Shown: positions 52,440 through 61,486 of the stretch, one piece after another
How positions within the stretch are numbered: position 1 is the first letter of the stretch
Layout of the letters: each line of letters begins with the position of its first letter
DNA from: Pseudomonas sp. B33.4
Lineage (GTDB): Bacteria > Pseudomonadota > Gammaproteobacteria > Pseudomonadales > Pseudomonadaceae
NCBI RefSeq assembly: GCF_034555375.1
Contig: NZ_CP140706.1
Span: 2,099,001 to 2,163,000 of the forward strand
DNA: 64,000 nucleotides
Direction of reading: 5' to 3'
Position numbers and translations under genes: made by a program
The notes under the pieces: generated by a model
Database searches by the model: none
What the model was told of the DNA's origin: nothing
The model's input: only the letters and a program-made list of their open reading frames with translations

Positions 52440-54059
52440 ATGAAGATTTCTCGACGATGGTTCATGGCGGGCCTGGCGCTGACCGGCGCTGCGGTGCCGG
52501 CGGCTTATTTTGGGCATCGTGAATGGACGAAGCCGGATCCGACGATCACTCCGGGTGAAGCGTCTTTCGACGTCGCCGACCTCGCCGGACAACGCTTGGC
52601 CAGTGCCTTGCGGGGCGTCTGGGATATTCGCTTCGAAGGCCGTGACGCAGGCCTTGAAGGGCTTCCGGCCAAGGGCCTGCAAGTGTTCCTCGACATCGGC
52701 CAGAAAGGCCGTGGCGTCTGTGGTTTTCTTGATACACCGGAGCGTTTGCGCTCCGGCGAAACACCTCGTTACCGAATTCTTGGCGATCTCGCCGGTGCCG
52801 ACGCCGCGAAGTTGACCTGGCGGCTGATCGGTGTGCAAGGCCAGATCGACTATGAGCTGGAAATGATCCTGGATGAGGTCTGGGCCGATTTCGGCAACGC
52901 CGGCAAAGGCACCCTCAGCGGTAAAGTCTTGCGCCTGGATCGGCCCTTGGCCTTGCCGGTACAGGACAATGGTTTCGTCGCAGTCAAGCGCCTGTTTCCC
53001 GAGGCGCGTGAGCGTACGCCGTTGAATCCGACGTTGCTGGCCTGGTTGATTTCCCCCGAGCACCGACTGTTCCACCAGTTGTGGCATGCCACGCGGGACA
53101 AGTGGCACACCTTGCCGGAAGACAAGCGCGAAGCCCTGCGCGGCATCGGCTGGCAGCCCGGACCGCGTGACAAGGAGCGCGATGCCCGTGGGTCGCGCAA
53201 GGATCGCAACGGCTCCGGGGTGGATTTCTTCTTCATGCACCGGCACATGCTTGGCACGGCGCGTTCAATGCAGGACCTGCCATCGTGGCAATACTTTCCG
53301 CTGCCTCAGCCGGAATTGATCCGTGATCGCCCGGGCTTCGCCCGTTACTTCGACAACCATGACGGCACGGCGCTGCCGCCCGCATGGCTGGCTGACGGTG
53401 ATGACGAGTACAGCAAGTGGGTCAGCGACATCAAGACGGCCGAGACCTACGAAAGCAACTTCCAGGTCTGGGAGTCGCAATACCGTGATCCGGTGTACCT
53501 GGCCAGACTCACGCTCGGTCAGTTCGGTTCCGAAGTTGAATTGGGCCTGCACGACTGGCTGCACATGCGCTGGGCGTCCGTGCCACGCGACCCGTCGAAC
53601 GGTCAGCCGGTGCCTTTCGCGCGTGATCCTGCCGACTTCGCTGCGCGTTGGTATGGCCCGGAAAATGACTTCCTTGGCGACCCGTTTTCATCCCACGTCA
53701 ATCCGTCGTTCTGGCATTTTCATGGCTGGATCGACGACCGTATCGAAGACTGGTTTCGCGCGCACGAGCGCTTCCATCCGGGTGAGGTCACTCGCAAGGT
53801 GGTCAACGGTGTGCAGTGGTTTGCACCCGGGCGCTGGAACGAAGTCGATGATCCGTGGCTGGGGCCGGTCACGCATGGCTGCAGCACTACGCCGGGGTTG
53901 CAGGCGGGCAAGACGGTGGAGATGGACCCGGAAACCATGAAGCTGGCACTGCGCATCACCTTCCTCAATGACGAGAAAAAACTCGCCGGGCTGTTCCGCC
54001 GCGTGCCGCAACGGCCGTGGTATGCGCGCAATCTGAAGCCTAAAACCAGCCCGGCTTGA
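52440..54059 (+). CDS. pvdP: Pyoverdine chromophore tyrosinase PvdP
   Basis: Start at MKISRRWFMAGLALTGAAVPA (539 aa), a Tat signal peptide with SRRWFM; in-frame ATGs at 52401 and 52419 would put the Tat motif too far inside. PvdP is the copper tyrosinase that oxidises ferribactin to dihydropyoverdine in the periplasm. Candidate copper ligands are in the C-terminal half: FFMHRHMLG near 265, LGLHDWLHMRW near 367, and SFWHFHGWIDDRIEDW near 424. The last part (WYARNLKP) may be the placeholder Tyr region described for PvdP. Its divergent partner is pvdMNO, and each side has its own PvdS box. Confidence 0.92.
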   Translation: MKISRRWFMAGLALTGAAVPAAYFGHREWTKPDPTITPGEASFDVADLAGQRLASALRGVWDIRFEGRDAGLEGLPAKGLQVFLDIGQKGRGVCGFLDTPERLRSGETPRYRILGDLAGADAAKLTWRLIGVQGQIDYELEMILDEVWADFGNAGKGTLSGKVLRLDRPLALPVQDNGFVAVKRLFPEARERTPLNPTLLAWLISPEHRLFHQLWHATRDKWHTLPEDKREALRGIGWQPGPRDKERDARGSRKDRNGSGVDFFFMHRHMLGTARSMQDLPSWQYFPLPQPELIRDRPGFARYFDNHDGTALPPAWLADGDDEYSKWVSDIKTAETYESNFQVWESQYRDPVYLARLTLGQFGSEVELGLHDWLHMRWASVPRDPSNGQPVPFARDPADFAARWYGPENDFLGDPFSSHVNPSFWHFHGWIDDRIEDWFRAHERFHPGEVTRKVVNGVQWFAPGRWNEVDDPWLGPVTHGCSTTPGLQAGKTVEMDPETMKLALRITFLNDEKKLAGLFRRVPQRPWYARNLKPKTSPA

Positions 54060-54077
54060 GAGCTGGGTCATCGTTCA

Positions 54078-54170
54078 TTCGCGAGCAGGCTTGCTCCCAC
54101 AGGTTCATGTGTCAGACCGCAATGTCTGAGCCAATCACAAATTCCCTGTGGGAGCGAGCCTGCTCGCGAA
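54078..54170. repeat. Inverted repeat, TGTGGGAGCGAGCCTGCTCG type
   Basis: Arms at 54078-54103 and 54145-54170 (26 bases, one mismatch) match the repeat at 8021-8110. It lies between the convergent pvdP and opmQ genes and probably ends both transcripts. Confidence 0.85.
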
Positions 54171-54192
54171 AGCGGTCTGCCAGGCAACGCAA

Positions 54193-55587
54193 TTAATGCG
54201 TCTGCCACCCACCACCCAGCGCCTTGTACAAGGCAATACTCGCCTGCATTCGCGACAGCCGCAGTTGCACGTTCTGGTCTTGCGCCGCATACAGCGTGCG
54301 CTGGGTTTCCAGCACGGTCAGCAAGTCCTCGGCACCCGCCTGATAACGGCTCTGGGCGATGTTGAAGGCGGTTTGCGCCTGATTCAGTTCTTCGCTCTGC
54401 CACTGCCGTTGTTGATCAAGGCCACGGATGCTGTTGAGGGCTTTTTCGACGTCGGCGAAACCATTGATGATGGCGCCCCGATAGGTTTGCAACAGCTCTT
54501 CCTGACGGGCCGTGGCCTTGTCGCGCTCGGCACCCAGACGCCCATTGTTGAAGATCGGTGCGGTCAGCCCGGCGGTGAGGTTGTAGAACGGACTGCGCAA
54601 CAGGTCATCGGCCTGGTTGGCACCCGAGCCAATGCTCGCGCCCAGCGTGACTTTCGGCAGCATCGCCGCCCGTGCCACCGTGACGTTCGCCTGAGCGGCC
54701 GCCAATTGCGCCTCGGCACGGGCGATGTCCGGACGCCGGGTCAGCAGTTCGCTGGGCAGGCCGGCGGATATCGGCGGCCATTGCAACTGGTCGAATGACT
54801 CGTGGCTGTCCGGCAGGTCTTGCACCGGGCGGCCGAGCAGTGCCGCCAGGACGATCTGCGCATCTCGAGCCTGTTGCTGGACGGTCGGCAGTTGGCGTTG
54901 CTGCGCGGCCACCAGGCTTTTCTGTTGCGCCAGTTCAAGCGCCGTGGCGGAACCTGCGTTGTAGCGCGTCTGCACCAGTTGCAGGACGTTTTGCGCGTTG
55001 GCCAGATTAAGCTCGGCGATGCGGCTCTGTTCCTGGAGCGACAGCACCTGCGTGTAGCTGTTGGCGACGCTGCTGAGCAGGGTCAGCTCGACGGTGGCGC
55101 GATCAAACTCGCTGGCCTGCAGGCTGAACCGGGCACTGTCGCGCGATGCGCGCTTGCCGCCCCAGAAGTCGATTTCGTAACTGGCGCTGAGGCCGACGTC
55201 GAAGTAGTCCACCGCCCTGTTACTGCTGTCGGCATCCAGTTGACGATAGCCATCGCCACGCAACAGCTTTTGCCGATTGGCGTTGCCGGTACCTTGTATT
55301 TCCGGCAGCAACGAGCCGCCGGCAATCACGGTGTCGGCACGCGCCTGACGGACGCGAGCGATGGCTGCGGCCAGGTCGTAACTGCCGACCTGGGCCTGCT
55401 CGATCAATTGATCGAGCTGCGGGCTGGCGAAGCGCGTCCACCAGCGCAGGGCGTCGCGTTCGGCGCCGGTGTTGTGCGGTGATTGCCAAGCGGCAGGCGG
55501 CACAATGCCGCTGTCCGGACGTTGCGGGGAACTGCCGCAAGCGCTGAGTATCAGGCACACGGTCAACAAACTGAGGCGCGGTTTCAT
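54193..55587 (-). CDS. opmQ: Outer-membrane efflux channel OpmQ
   Basis: Start at MKPRLSLLTVCLILSACGSSPQRP (464 aa), a lipoprotein signal with lipobox LSAC; the open frame upstream overlaps pvdT in a non-typical composition. It is a TolC-like outer membrane factor with two repeated halves: PQLDQLIEQAQVGSYDLAAAIARVRQARADT near 55-85, VDYFDVGLSASYEIDFWGGKR near 125 and, in the second half, LLTRRPDIARAEAQLAAAQANVTVARAAMLPKVTLGAS near 285. It is the channel of the PvdRT-OpmQ pump, secreting new pyoverdine and recycling apo-pyoverdine from the periplasm. It begins 7 bases after pvdT. Confidence 0.92.
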   Translation of the reverse strand: MKPRLSLLTVCLILSACGSSPQRPDSGIVPPAAWQSPHNTGAERDALRWWTRFASPQLDQLIEQAQVGSYDLAAAIARVRQARADTVIAGGSLLPEIQGTGNANRQKLLRGDGYRQLDADSSNRAVDYFDVGLSASYEIDFWGGKRASRDSARFSLQASEFDRATVELTLLSSVANSYTQVLSLQEQSRIAELNLANAQNVLQLVQTRYNAGSATALELAQQKSLVAAQQRQLPTVQQQARDAQIVLAALLGRPVQDLPDSHESFDQLQWPPISAGLPSELLTRRPDIARAEAQLAAAQANVTVARAAMLPKVTLGASIGSGANQADDLLRSPFYNLTAGLTAPIFNNGRLGAERDKATARQEELLQTYRGAIINGFADVEKALNSIRGLDQQRQWQSEELNQAQTAFNIAQSRYQAGAEDLLTVLETQRTLYAAQDQNVQLRLSRMQASIALYKALGGGWQTH

Positions 55588-55594
55588 AGAGCGA

Positions 55595-57568
55595 TCATTC
55601 ACTGGTAAGGGCCGTGACCGGATCGAGCCGGGCAGCTTTGCGGGCGGGCATGAAGCCGAAGACAACACCGGTGACCAAGGCGCAACCGAAAGCGCCGAGT
55701 ACCGCCATCAATGAGAATGCCACCGCGACTTCACTGAGAATCAGCACGCCGCCAATGATCAGCGCCAGGGCGATGCCGGCGATACCGCCGACCACCGAGA
55801 GCATCACCGCTTCAGTGAGAAACTGGCGCAGGATGTCGCGCTGGCGGGCGCCGGTGGCCATGCGGATGCCGATCTCGCGAGTGCGTTCGCGAACGGTCAT
55901 GAGCATGATGTTCATCACGCCAATGCCGCCGACCAGCAGCGAGATCGCCGCAATCGAGCCGAGCATCAGCGACAGGGTGTTTTGTGTGCGCGCTTCGGCC
56001 TGGATCATCGCGGCGTTGTTGGTCAGTTCGAAATCCTTCTTGCCGTTGTGCAGGTTCAACATCAATTGTTCGATGGCATGTTCGGTGTCCTTGACCTTGC
56101 GCGCATCGGCGGCAGCGATGGCCACGTACTCCGGATTACGCGTGCCGAACAACCTCACACTGGCGGCGGAGTAGGGCACGGCGATGCGGTTGTCGCTGTC
56201 GGAGTCGCCGGAGCTGGCACCTTTTTCCGCCAGCACCCCGACCACCTGAAACGGCACGTTCTCGATCAGGATGTATTGGCCGATCGGGTTCGGTATGTCT
56301 TTGAGGAGTTTGGTGCGCACCTTGTGGCCGATCACAGCAACGGCTGCCGCGTTCTGTTCGTCGGCCTCAGTGAAGTAACTGCCCTGAACCACCGGCCAGT
56401 TGAAGATCGCCGGGAAATTGGTGTCATTGCCGCCGACGTAACTGAGGTGGTCGGCATTGCCGAAGCGCACGCCGGCCTCGGCGCCGTTGACCGGCATGAT
56501 CCGCTGCACTTGCGGCAGGCTCGCCAGGGCATGCACATCGTCCAGGGTGATGACGCCCGGTGGCGTTCGCGGGTTGGGCGCCGAGCCGCTGAGGTAAATG
56601 ATGTTGGAGCCGAATGCACCCATTTGCGCCATGACCTGGCGTTTGCTGCCTTCGCCGACGGCGAGCATGACCACCACCGAGGCGACGCCGATGATGATGC
56701 CGAGCAAGGTCAGCGCGGTGCGGAAGCGGTTGATCCACATCACCCGCCACGCCGCATGCAGGGCATCCACCAGTTCGCCTTTCCAGGCCCCGGTGGCTTC
56801 GGCGCCTTCGCTCAAGCGCTTGCGCAGATCCACCGCTTGCAGGGCGCCGGGATTGGCACTGTGCTGGGCGTCGGGGTTGTTTCTGGCGCTATCGCTGATG
56901 ATCAAGCCATCGCTGATTTCGATAATGCGCTTGGCACGCGCCGCCACTTCGCGGTCGTGGGTGATGAGAATCACAACGTGGCCCTGACTCGCCAGTTCAT
57001 CGAGCAGCGCCATGACTTCCTTGCCGCTGTGGCTGTCGAGGGCGCCGGTCGGTTCGTCGGCCAGAATGATGTGGCCGCCATTCATCAGCGCGCGGGCAAT
57101 CGACACTCGTTGTTGCTGGCCTCCGGAAAGCTGATGGGGGCGGTTGCCGGTGCGTGAGGCCAGGCCCAGGCGATCGAGCAGGGCGGCGGCGCGCGCGTGA
57201 CGCTCGGCGGCGGGGGTGCCGGCGTAGATGGCCGGCATCTCGACGTTTTCCTGGGCCGAGCCGGACGGAATCAGGTGGTAACCCTGGAACACGAATCCGA
57301 AGGCTTCGCGGCGCAGCCAGGCCAGTTCATCGCTATCGAGGCCGGCGACGTTTTCCCCGGCGAAGCGGTATTCGCCGGACGTCGGCCGGTCGAGGCAGCC
57401 GAGAATGTTCATCAGTGTCGATTTGCCGGAACCGGACGCGCCGACAATCGCCACGAACTCGCCGGCGTGAATCGACAGGTCGATGCCGCGCAACACGTGA
57501 ACTTCGGGAGCGTCACCGCCGCCGTAGGATTTGCGGATGTCCTGCAGGTCGATCAGAGGCGTTTGCAT
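55595..57568 (-). CDS. pvdT: MacB-type ABC transporter PvdT
   Basis: A 657-aa MacB-like ATPase/permease fusion. The N-terminal ATPase has Walker [10 protein letters not shown] near 44, signature [15 protein letters not shown] near 148 and Walker [14 protein letters not shown]. The first membrane helix is near 285 ([26 protein letters not shown]), a periplasmic domain follows, and three helices fill the last 150 residues. It pairs with PvdR and OpmQ to pump pyoverdine outward from the periplasm. ATG follows the pvdR stop directly (TGAATG). Confidence 0.93.
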   Translation of the reverse strand: MQTPLIDLQDIRKSYGGGDAPEVHVLRGIDLSIHAGEFVAIVGASGSGKSTLMNILGCLDRPTSGEYRFAGENVAGLDSDELAWLRREAFGFVFQGYHLIPSGSAQENVEMPAIYAGTPAAERHARAAALLDRLGLASRTGNRPHQLSGGQQQRVSIARALMNGGHIILADEPTGALDSHSGKEVMALLDELASQGHVVILITHDREVAARAKRIIEISDGLIISDSARNNPDAQHSANPGALQAVDLRKRLSEGAEATGAWKGELVDALHAAWRVMWINRFRTALTLLGIIIGVASVVVMLAVGEGSKRQVMAQMGAFGSNIIYLSGSAPNPRTPPGVITLDDVHALASLPQVQRIMPVNGAEAGVRFGNADHLSYVGGNDTNFPAIFNWPVVQGSYFTEADEQNAAAVAVIGHKVRTKLLKDIPNPIGQYILIENVPFQVVGVLAEKGASSGDSDSDNRIAVPYSAASVRLFGTRNPEYVAIAAADARKVKDTEHAIEQLMLNLHNGKKDFELTNNAAMIQAEARTQNTLSLMLGSIAAISLLVGGIGVMNIMLMTVRERTREIGIRMATGARQRDILRQFLTEAVMLSVVGGIAGIALALIIGGVLILSEVAVAFSLMAVLGAFGCALVTGVVFGFMPARKAARLDPVTALTSE

Positions 57569-58741
57569 TCAACCTCCGCTGCCGTCGGCCGGGCCGATCA
57601 GCAAGTGATCGCCTTCGTTCAAGCCCTCGATGATCTGCACTTTGAGGCGGTCGCTGATGCCGGTGCGTACTTCCCGCAACTGAATCTCGCCATTGGCGGC
57701 GATGACCTGCGCGGTCTGCCGATTGGCCGCCGCGCTGCCCTGCAGGGCGGCGACCGGTGCGGTGAGAACGTTTTTCGCCTGGTCGGCGACGAAGAACACT
57801 TGGGTGGTCATCTCTGCCATCAAGGCGTTGTCGGCGTTATCGACGTCCAGTAGCACGGTGTACAGCACTACGCGCGCGCTGCCGCTTTTACTCGAGCTGG
57901 CCGGGCTGCCACCGCCCTGGCTGGTCTGATCCAGCGGTTTGGGTGGCACCGGCAGGATTTGCCGAACAGTGCTGCTCCAGCGCCGATTGCCACCGCTGAG
58001 TGTGGTGAAGTAAGCAGTCATGCCCGGTTTTACATGGCCGATATCGGCCTCGGAGACCTCGGCCCAGACCGTCATCGGCGACAGTTTGGCGATGCGCAGA
58101 ATCAGTGGCGTCTGCTGCTGGGCATTGAGTGTCTGGCCTTCGCGGGCATCGAGTGCGACCACGGTGCCTTCCATCGGCGCATAAATGCGCGTGTAGCCCA
58201 GTTCTGCCTGATCACTGCGCAGACTGGCCTCCGCCTGACGGATCTGCGCACGGAACATGTCGATCCGTGCCTGGGTCGCCTTGAGCTCGGCGCGGGCGGT
58301 CTGCACGTCTTCTTCACGGGTGGCGCCGCCGGCCGCGAGGTTCTGCTGGCGCTGGTACTTCTGCCGCGCCAGTTCGTGCTGCGCCTGTTGCTCTTGCAAC
58401 TGCGCCTTGAGGTTCTCGATCGAGAACTGGCTGGCGTCGAGCTTGGCCTTTTGCGTGGACGGATCGATTTCGACGAGCAATTGGCCTTGCTTGACCACGT
58501 CGCCGACTTCCACATGGATTTTGCGGATTTGCCCGGAAGCCTGGGCGCCGACGTCCACATAGCGCCTGGGCTGCAGCGTGCCCAGCGCGGTGACGCTGCT
58601 TTCAATGTCGCCGCGACTGACAAGCACGGTGGCGAACTTGTCCCGGCCGGGCGGCAATATCTGCCAGGCGGCTACGGCGACAACGGGAATCAGACAAAGG
58701 GCTACGAGCAGGGCGCGTCGGGCGGGGCGGGGACGTTTCAT
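57569..58741 (-). CDS. pvdR: Periplasmic adaptor PvdR
   Basis: A 390-aa membrane fusion protein of the MacA type. An N-terminal anchor/signal (ARRALLVALCLIPVVAVAAWQIL) is followed by a lipoyl-like half (VDVGAQASGQIRKIHVEVGDVVKQGQLLVEIDPS near 60), a coiled coil (about 95-170), the second lipoyl half (GYTRIYAPMEGTVVALDAREGQTLNAQQQTP) and a beta barrel. It bridges PvdT and OpmQ. First gene of the pvdRT-opmQ operon. A PvdS-like box upstream is poor (18-base spacer), so its promoter is uncertain. Confidence 0.92.
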   Translation of the reverse strand: MKRPRPARRALLVALCLIPVVAVAAWQILPPGRDKFATVLVSRGDIESSVTALGTLQPRRYVDVGAQASGQIRKIHVEVGDVVKQGQLLVEIDPSTQKAKLDASQFSIENLKAQLQEQQAQHELARQKYQRQQNLAAGGATREEDVQTARAELKATQARIDMFRAQIRQAEASLRSDQAELGYTRIYAPMEGTVVALDAREGQTLNAQQQTPLILRIAKLSPMTVWAEVSEADIGHVKPGMTAYFTTLSGGNRRWSSTVRQILPVPPKPLDQTSQGGGSPASSSKSGSARVVLYTVLLDVDNADNALMAEMTTQVFFVADQAKNVLTAPVAALQGSAAANRQTAQVIAANGEIQLREVRTGISDRLKVQIIEGLNEGDHLLIGPADGSGG

Positions 58742-59060
58742 GCAGGGTTCCGGCCAGTGAGAATCGACCCGTCATCCAGCCGGCACCGCACGCGGGCCAC
58801 GACCGAACGCTGTCGCAGGAGGCGACAGATACGGGGAACTGTCCTTTAAACGAGAGACGCGGCAGGTAATTTAAGCGCTGAAAAACCCGGTAACAGGTAT
58901 AGATGCCCACAATTTGTCGGGCAAATCGAAACAGCACTTTAAATCTATATGAGAATTACTATAAATTACGCATCTGAAATTGCCACCATCGTGCCATTGT
59001 CGTTTTGACCCTGGCGGATCTGGCTCAAGGATCGAAACCGCACCGTTGCGGTCGGGAGTC
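58742..59060. other. Divergent regulatory region, pvdR and fpvI; no fpvR
   Basis: About 320 bases between pvdR (minus) and fpvI (plus). In P. aeruginosa the anti-sigma gene fpvR lies here; no frame able to encode a protein of that size is present. A Fur-box-like AT-rich stretch lies at 58948-58968, and a minus-strand TAAAT with CGT 18 bases on at 58875-58850 may be a weak pvdR promoter. An 80-base extension of the fpvI frame upstream to 58980 is probably untranslated. Confidence 0.6.
58948..58968. promoter_or_regulatory. fpvI: Possible Fur box upstream of fpvI
   Basis: TATGAGAATTACTATAAATT, starting near 58949, resembles Fur boxes before iron-regulated sigma genes (TGAGAAT...TATAA) but aligns only partly to the 19-base consensus. 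It is about 95 bases before the fpvI start. Confidence 0.45.
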
Positions 59061-59543
59061 ATGTTGGAAAACTACTATCGCGAGCTGGTGTGTTTCCTTA
59101 ACGCCAGACTGGGCAACCGTCAGGTGGCCGAAGATGTGGTGCATGACGCTTATGTGCGGGTGCTGGAGCGTTCCAGCGATACGCCGATCGAACAACCGCG
59201 GGCCTTCCTTTATCGCACGGCCTTGAACCTGGTCATCGATGATCATCGGCGCAACGCCTTGCGTCAGGCCGAGCCGCTTGACGTGCTGGACAGCGAAGAG
59301 CGCTATTTCACCCCGTCGCCCCATGGCACCCTTGATCACGGTCAACGTCTGGCGATGCTTCAGCGCGCACTGGCAGAATTGTCACCGCTGTGTCGCGAAA
59401 GTTTTCTGCTGCGCAAGATCGAAGGTCTGTCCCATAACGAAATCGCCGAGAACCTCGGGATTTCAAAAGCGCTGGTAGAGAAACACATCGTCAATGCCAT
59501 GAAACATTGCCGGGTGCGGATCAAGCAATGGGACGCCCATTGA
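59061..59543 (+). CDS. fpvI: ECF sigma factor FpvI
   Basis: Start at MLENYYRELVCFLNARLG (160 aa), the usual length of FpvI, after GGGAG; the longer frame from 58980 adds a Pro/Gly/Arg-rich leader. Region 2 is residues about 5-70 (AEDVVHDAYVRVLE, RAFLYRTALNLVIDDHRR) and region 4 about 100-155 with the helix-turn-helix ESFLLRKIEGLSHNEIAENLGISKALVEKHIVNAMKHCR. FpvI is a FecI-type iron-starvation sigma factor that transcribes fpvA when FpvA binds ferripyoverdine. Normally FpvR holds it inactive; no fpvR is found next to it. It is upstream of pvdA, which has its own PvdS box. Confidence 0.92.
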   Translation: MLENYYRELVCFLNARLGNRQVAEDVVHDAYVRVLERSSDTPIEQPRAFLYRTALNLVIDDHRRNALRQAEPLDVLDSEERYFTPSPHGTLDHGQRLAMLQRALAELSPLCRESFLLRKIEGLSHNEIAENLGISKALVEKHIVNAMKHCRVRIKQWDAH

Positions 59544-59554
59544 TCCTTCATCAG

Positions 59555-59578
59555 TAAATTTTTTTTCACCGTCCTCGT
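59555..59578 (+). promoter_or_regulatory. pvdA: PvdS iron-starvation box for pvdA
   Basis: TAAAT (59555-59559), 16 bases, CGT (59576-59578): perfect. It lies 11 bases past the fpvI stop and 98 bases before pvdA. Confidence 0.85.
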
Positions 59579-59675
59579 TCCTACTCAACAGACGATCTGC
59601 TGTCCTGCTTCGGGCCGGTCAGGTCACCCAGGCTTTATCCCCACGGTTGAGGGGTTCATCCAGAGGACACTGGAA

Positions 59676-61010
59676 ATGACACAGGCAATTGCATCGCCCA
59701 TCGTTCACGACCTGATCGGCGTCGGTTTCGGCCCTTCGAACCTGGCGCTGGCCATCGCTCTGCAAGAGCGCGGCCCGACCCAGGGCGAGCTGGATGTGCT
59801 GTTCCTCGACAAGCAGGCCAACTACAGCTGGCACGGCAACACCCTGTCGACGCAAAGCGAGTTGCAGATTTCCTTCCTCAAGGATCTGGTGACCCTGCGT
59901 AATCCGACCAGCCCGTATTCATTCGTCAACTATCTGAAATATCACGGTCGTCTGGTCGACTTCATCAACCTCGGCACTTTCTATCCATGCCGCATGGAGT
60001 ACAACGACTACCTGCGCTGGGTCGCCGGGCAGTTCACCGAGCAGAGCCGTTACGGCGAAGAAGTGCTGACCATCGAGCCGGTGCTGCACAACCATCAGGT
60101 TGAAGCACTGCGCGTGATTTCCCGTGGCAGCGATGGCCTGCAACACGTGCGGACCACCCGTTCGGTGGTGGTCAGCGCTGGCGGCACACCGCGTATTCCG
60201 GAAGCGTTCAAAGCGCTGAAGGGCGACAAGCGCGTGTTCCACCACTCCCAATACCTCTCGCAAATGGCCAAGCAGCCGTGCATGAACAACCAGCCGATGA
60301 GCATCGCGATCATCGGTGGCGGGCAGAGCGCGGCGGAGGCCTTTATCGATCTGAACGATTCGTTCCCGTCGGTGCAGGTCGACATGATCCTGCGCGGCTC
60401 GGCCTTGAAGCCTGCCGACGACAGCCCGTTCGTCAACGAAGTGTTCTCGCCGGAGTTCACCGACCTGGTGTTCCAGCAGAACAGCGCCGAGCGTGAGCGG
60501 CTGGTCAACGAGTACCACAACACCAACTACTCGGTGGTCGACATCGACCTGATCGAGCGCATCTACGGCATCTTCTATCGCCAGAAGGTGTCCGGAATTG
60601 CCCGTCACGCGTTCCGCACCCTGACCACCGTCGAAAGCGCTACCGCGACCGCCAATGGCATTGAACTGGCCGTGCGCAATAACGCCACCGGCGAAGTGAC
60701 CGTGCGCAACTACGACGCCGTTGTTCTGGCCACCGGTTACGAGCGGCAGATGCACCGCAAACTGCTGGCGCCGCTGGAAGAATACCTGGGCGACTTCGAG
60801 GTTGATCGCAACTACAAAGTGATCACTGACGAGCGCTGCAAGGCCGGCATCTACATGCAGGGCTTCTGCCAGGCCAGCCATGGTCTGAGCGACACGTTGC
60901 TGTCGGTGCTGCCGATTCGCGCGGACGAGATTGCCGGCTCGCTGTATGAGCATGGCAAGAACCGTGGGCATCGGTCGATGGCGGACTTGTTGTTAGCAAC
61001 CGCCAGCTAA
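59676..61010 (+). CDS. pvdA: L-ornithine N5-monooxygenase PvdA
   Basis: A 444-aa flavin N-hydroxylating monooxygenase, the usual PvdA length. It has an FAD site near 13-24 (LIGVGFGPSNLALAIAL), the substrate/FAD segment STQSELQISFLKDLVTLRNPTSPYSFVNYL near 58-88, an NADPH site near 210-222 (IAIIGGGQSAAEAF) and the C-terminal ATGYE motif near 352. It makes N5-hydroxyornithine, the hydroxamate source of pyoverdine. Because neither pvdF nor a hydroxyornithine acetylase is seen here, the product probably enters as cyclic hydroxyornithine, unless such genes lie elsewhere. Confidence 0.95.
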   Translation: MTQAIASPIVHDLIGVGFGPSNLALAIALQERGPTQGELDVLFLDKQANYSWHGNTLSTQSELQISFLKDLVTLRNPTSPYSFVNYLKYHGRLVDFINLGTFYPCRMEYNDYLRWVAGQFTEQSRYGEEVLTIEPVLHNHQVEALRVISRGSDGLQHVRTTRSVVVSAGGTPRIPEAFKALKGDKRVFHHSQYLSQMAKQPCMNNQPMSIAIIGGGQSAAEAFIDLNDSFPSVQVDMILRGSALKPADDSPFVNEVFSPEFTDLVFQQNSAERERLVNEYHNTNYSVVDIDLIERIYGIFYRQKVSGIARHAFRTLTTVESATATANGIELAVRNNATGEVTVRNYDAVVLATGYERQMHRKLLAPLEEYLGDFEVDRNYKVITDERCKAGIYMQGFCQASHGLSDTLLSVLPIRADEIAGSLYEHGKNRGHRSMADLLLATAS

Positions 61011-61035
61011 GATCAGCGGCGCCTGATACACCGCT

Positions 61036-61106
61036 ATCGCGAGCAGGCTCACTCCTACAATGTTCTGTGTACGCAGGACCAATGTAGGAGTGAGCCTGCT
61101 CGCGAT
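61036..61106. repeat. Inverted repeat after pvdA
   Basis: Perfect 24-base arms (61036-61059 and 61083-61106), ATCGCGAGCAGGCTCACTCC... and its complement. Third member of the family seen at 8021 and 54078; likely terminates pvdA. Confidence 0.85.
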
Positions 61107-61375
61107 GGGGCTCTCGAAAACACCAGAGTTTCACAATCCTGAACCCTTCCTGAACATCCCCCACATTCTCCGACACACCTCCTTTTGCGGGTTTACTCTC
61201 CAATCATCGGGGCGTAAGCTTCGCGCGTTTTCATCAATAGCGGAGACCCACAGTGGGTACTTGTTCGAGTGACAGTTGTCGGCCGGTCTCGGTAACCGGC
61301 AGATTCTCGGCAAGATAACGCGCAGACTTTCTCTGTCGTTGTCTCGCCGTAAAAGCGAGCAGCGGCATCCCGTGC

Positions 61376-61486
61376 ATGGCCCGTCCGTGGTCATGTCTAG
61401 ACGTCCTTCTCATCGACGCTGAACAGAGCGTGATTGCGACTTTATTGTCGTCATCGCAGCCCTATCGACACGCCTGTCTTTTCTGA
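61376..61486 (+). CDS. Possible leader peptide of the Mg2+ transporter gene
   Basis: A 36-codon frame beginning MARPWSCLDVLLIDAEQSV ends 96 bases before the ATPase start. Enteric mgtA and mgtCB leaders contain short coding regions that sense Mg2+ or proline; this one is not recognisably related, has only a weak ribosome site, and its proline content is low. Reported as a possibility only. Confidence 0.2.
   Translation: MARPWSCLDVLLIDAEQSVIATLLSSSQPYRHACLF

Noticed and set aside
58850..58875. PvdS box for pvdR (TAAAT, CGT)
   Set aside because: The spacer is 18 bases instead of 16-17; mentioned in the region note but not called as a promoter.
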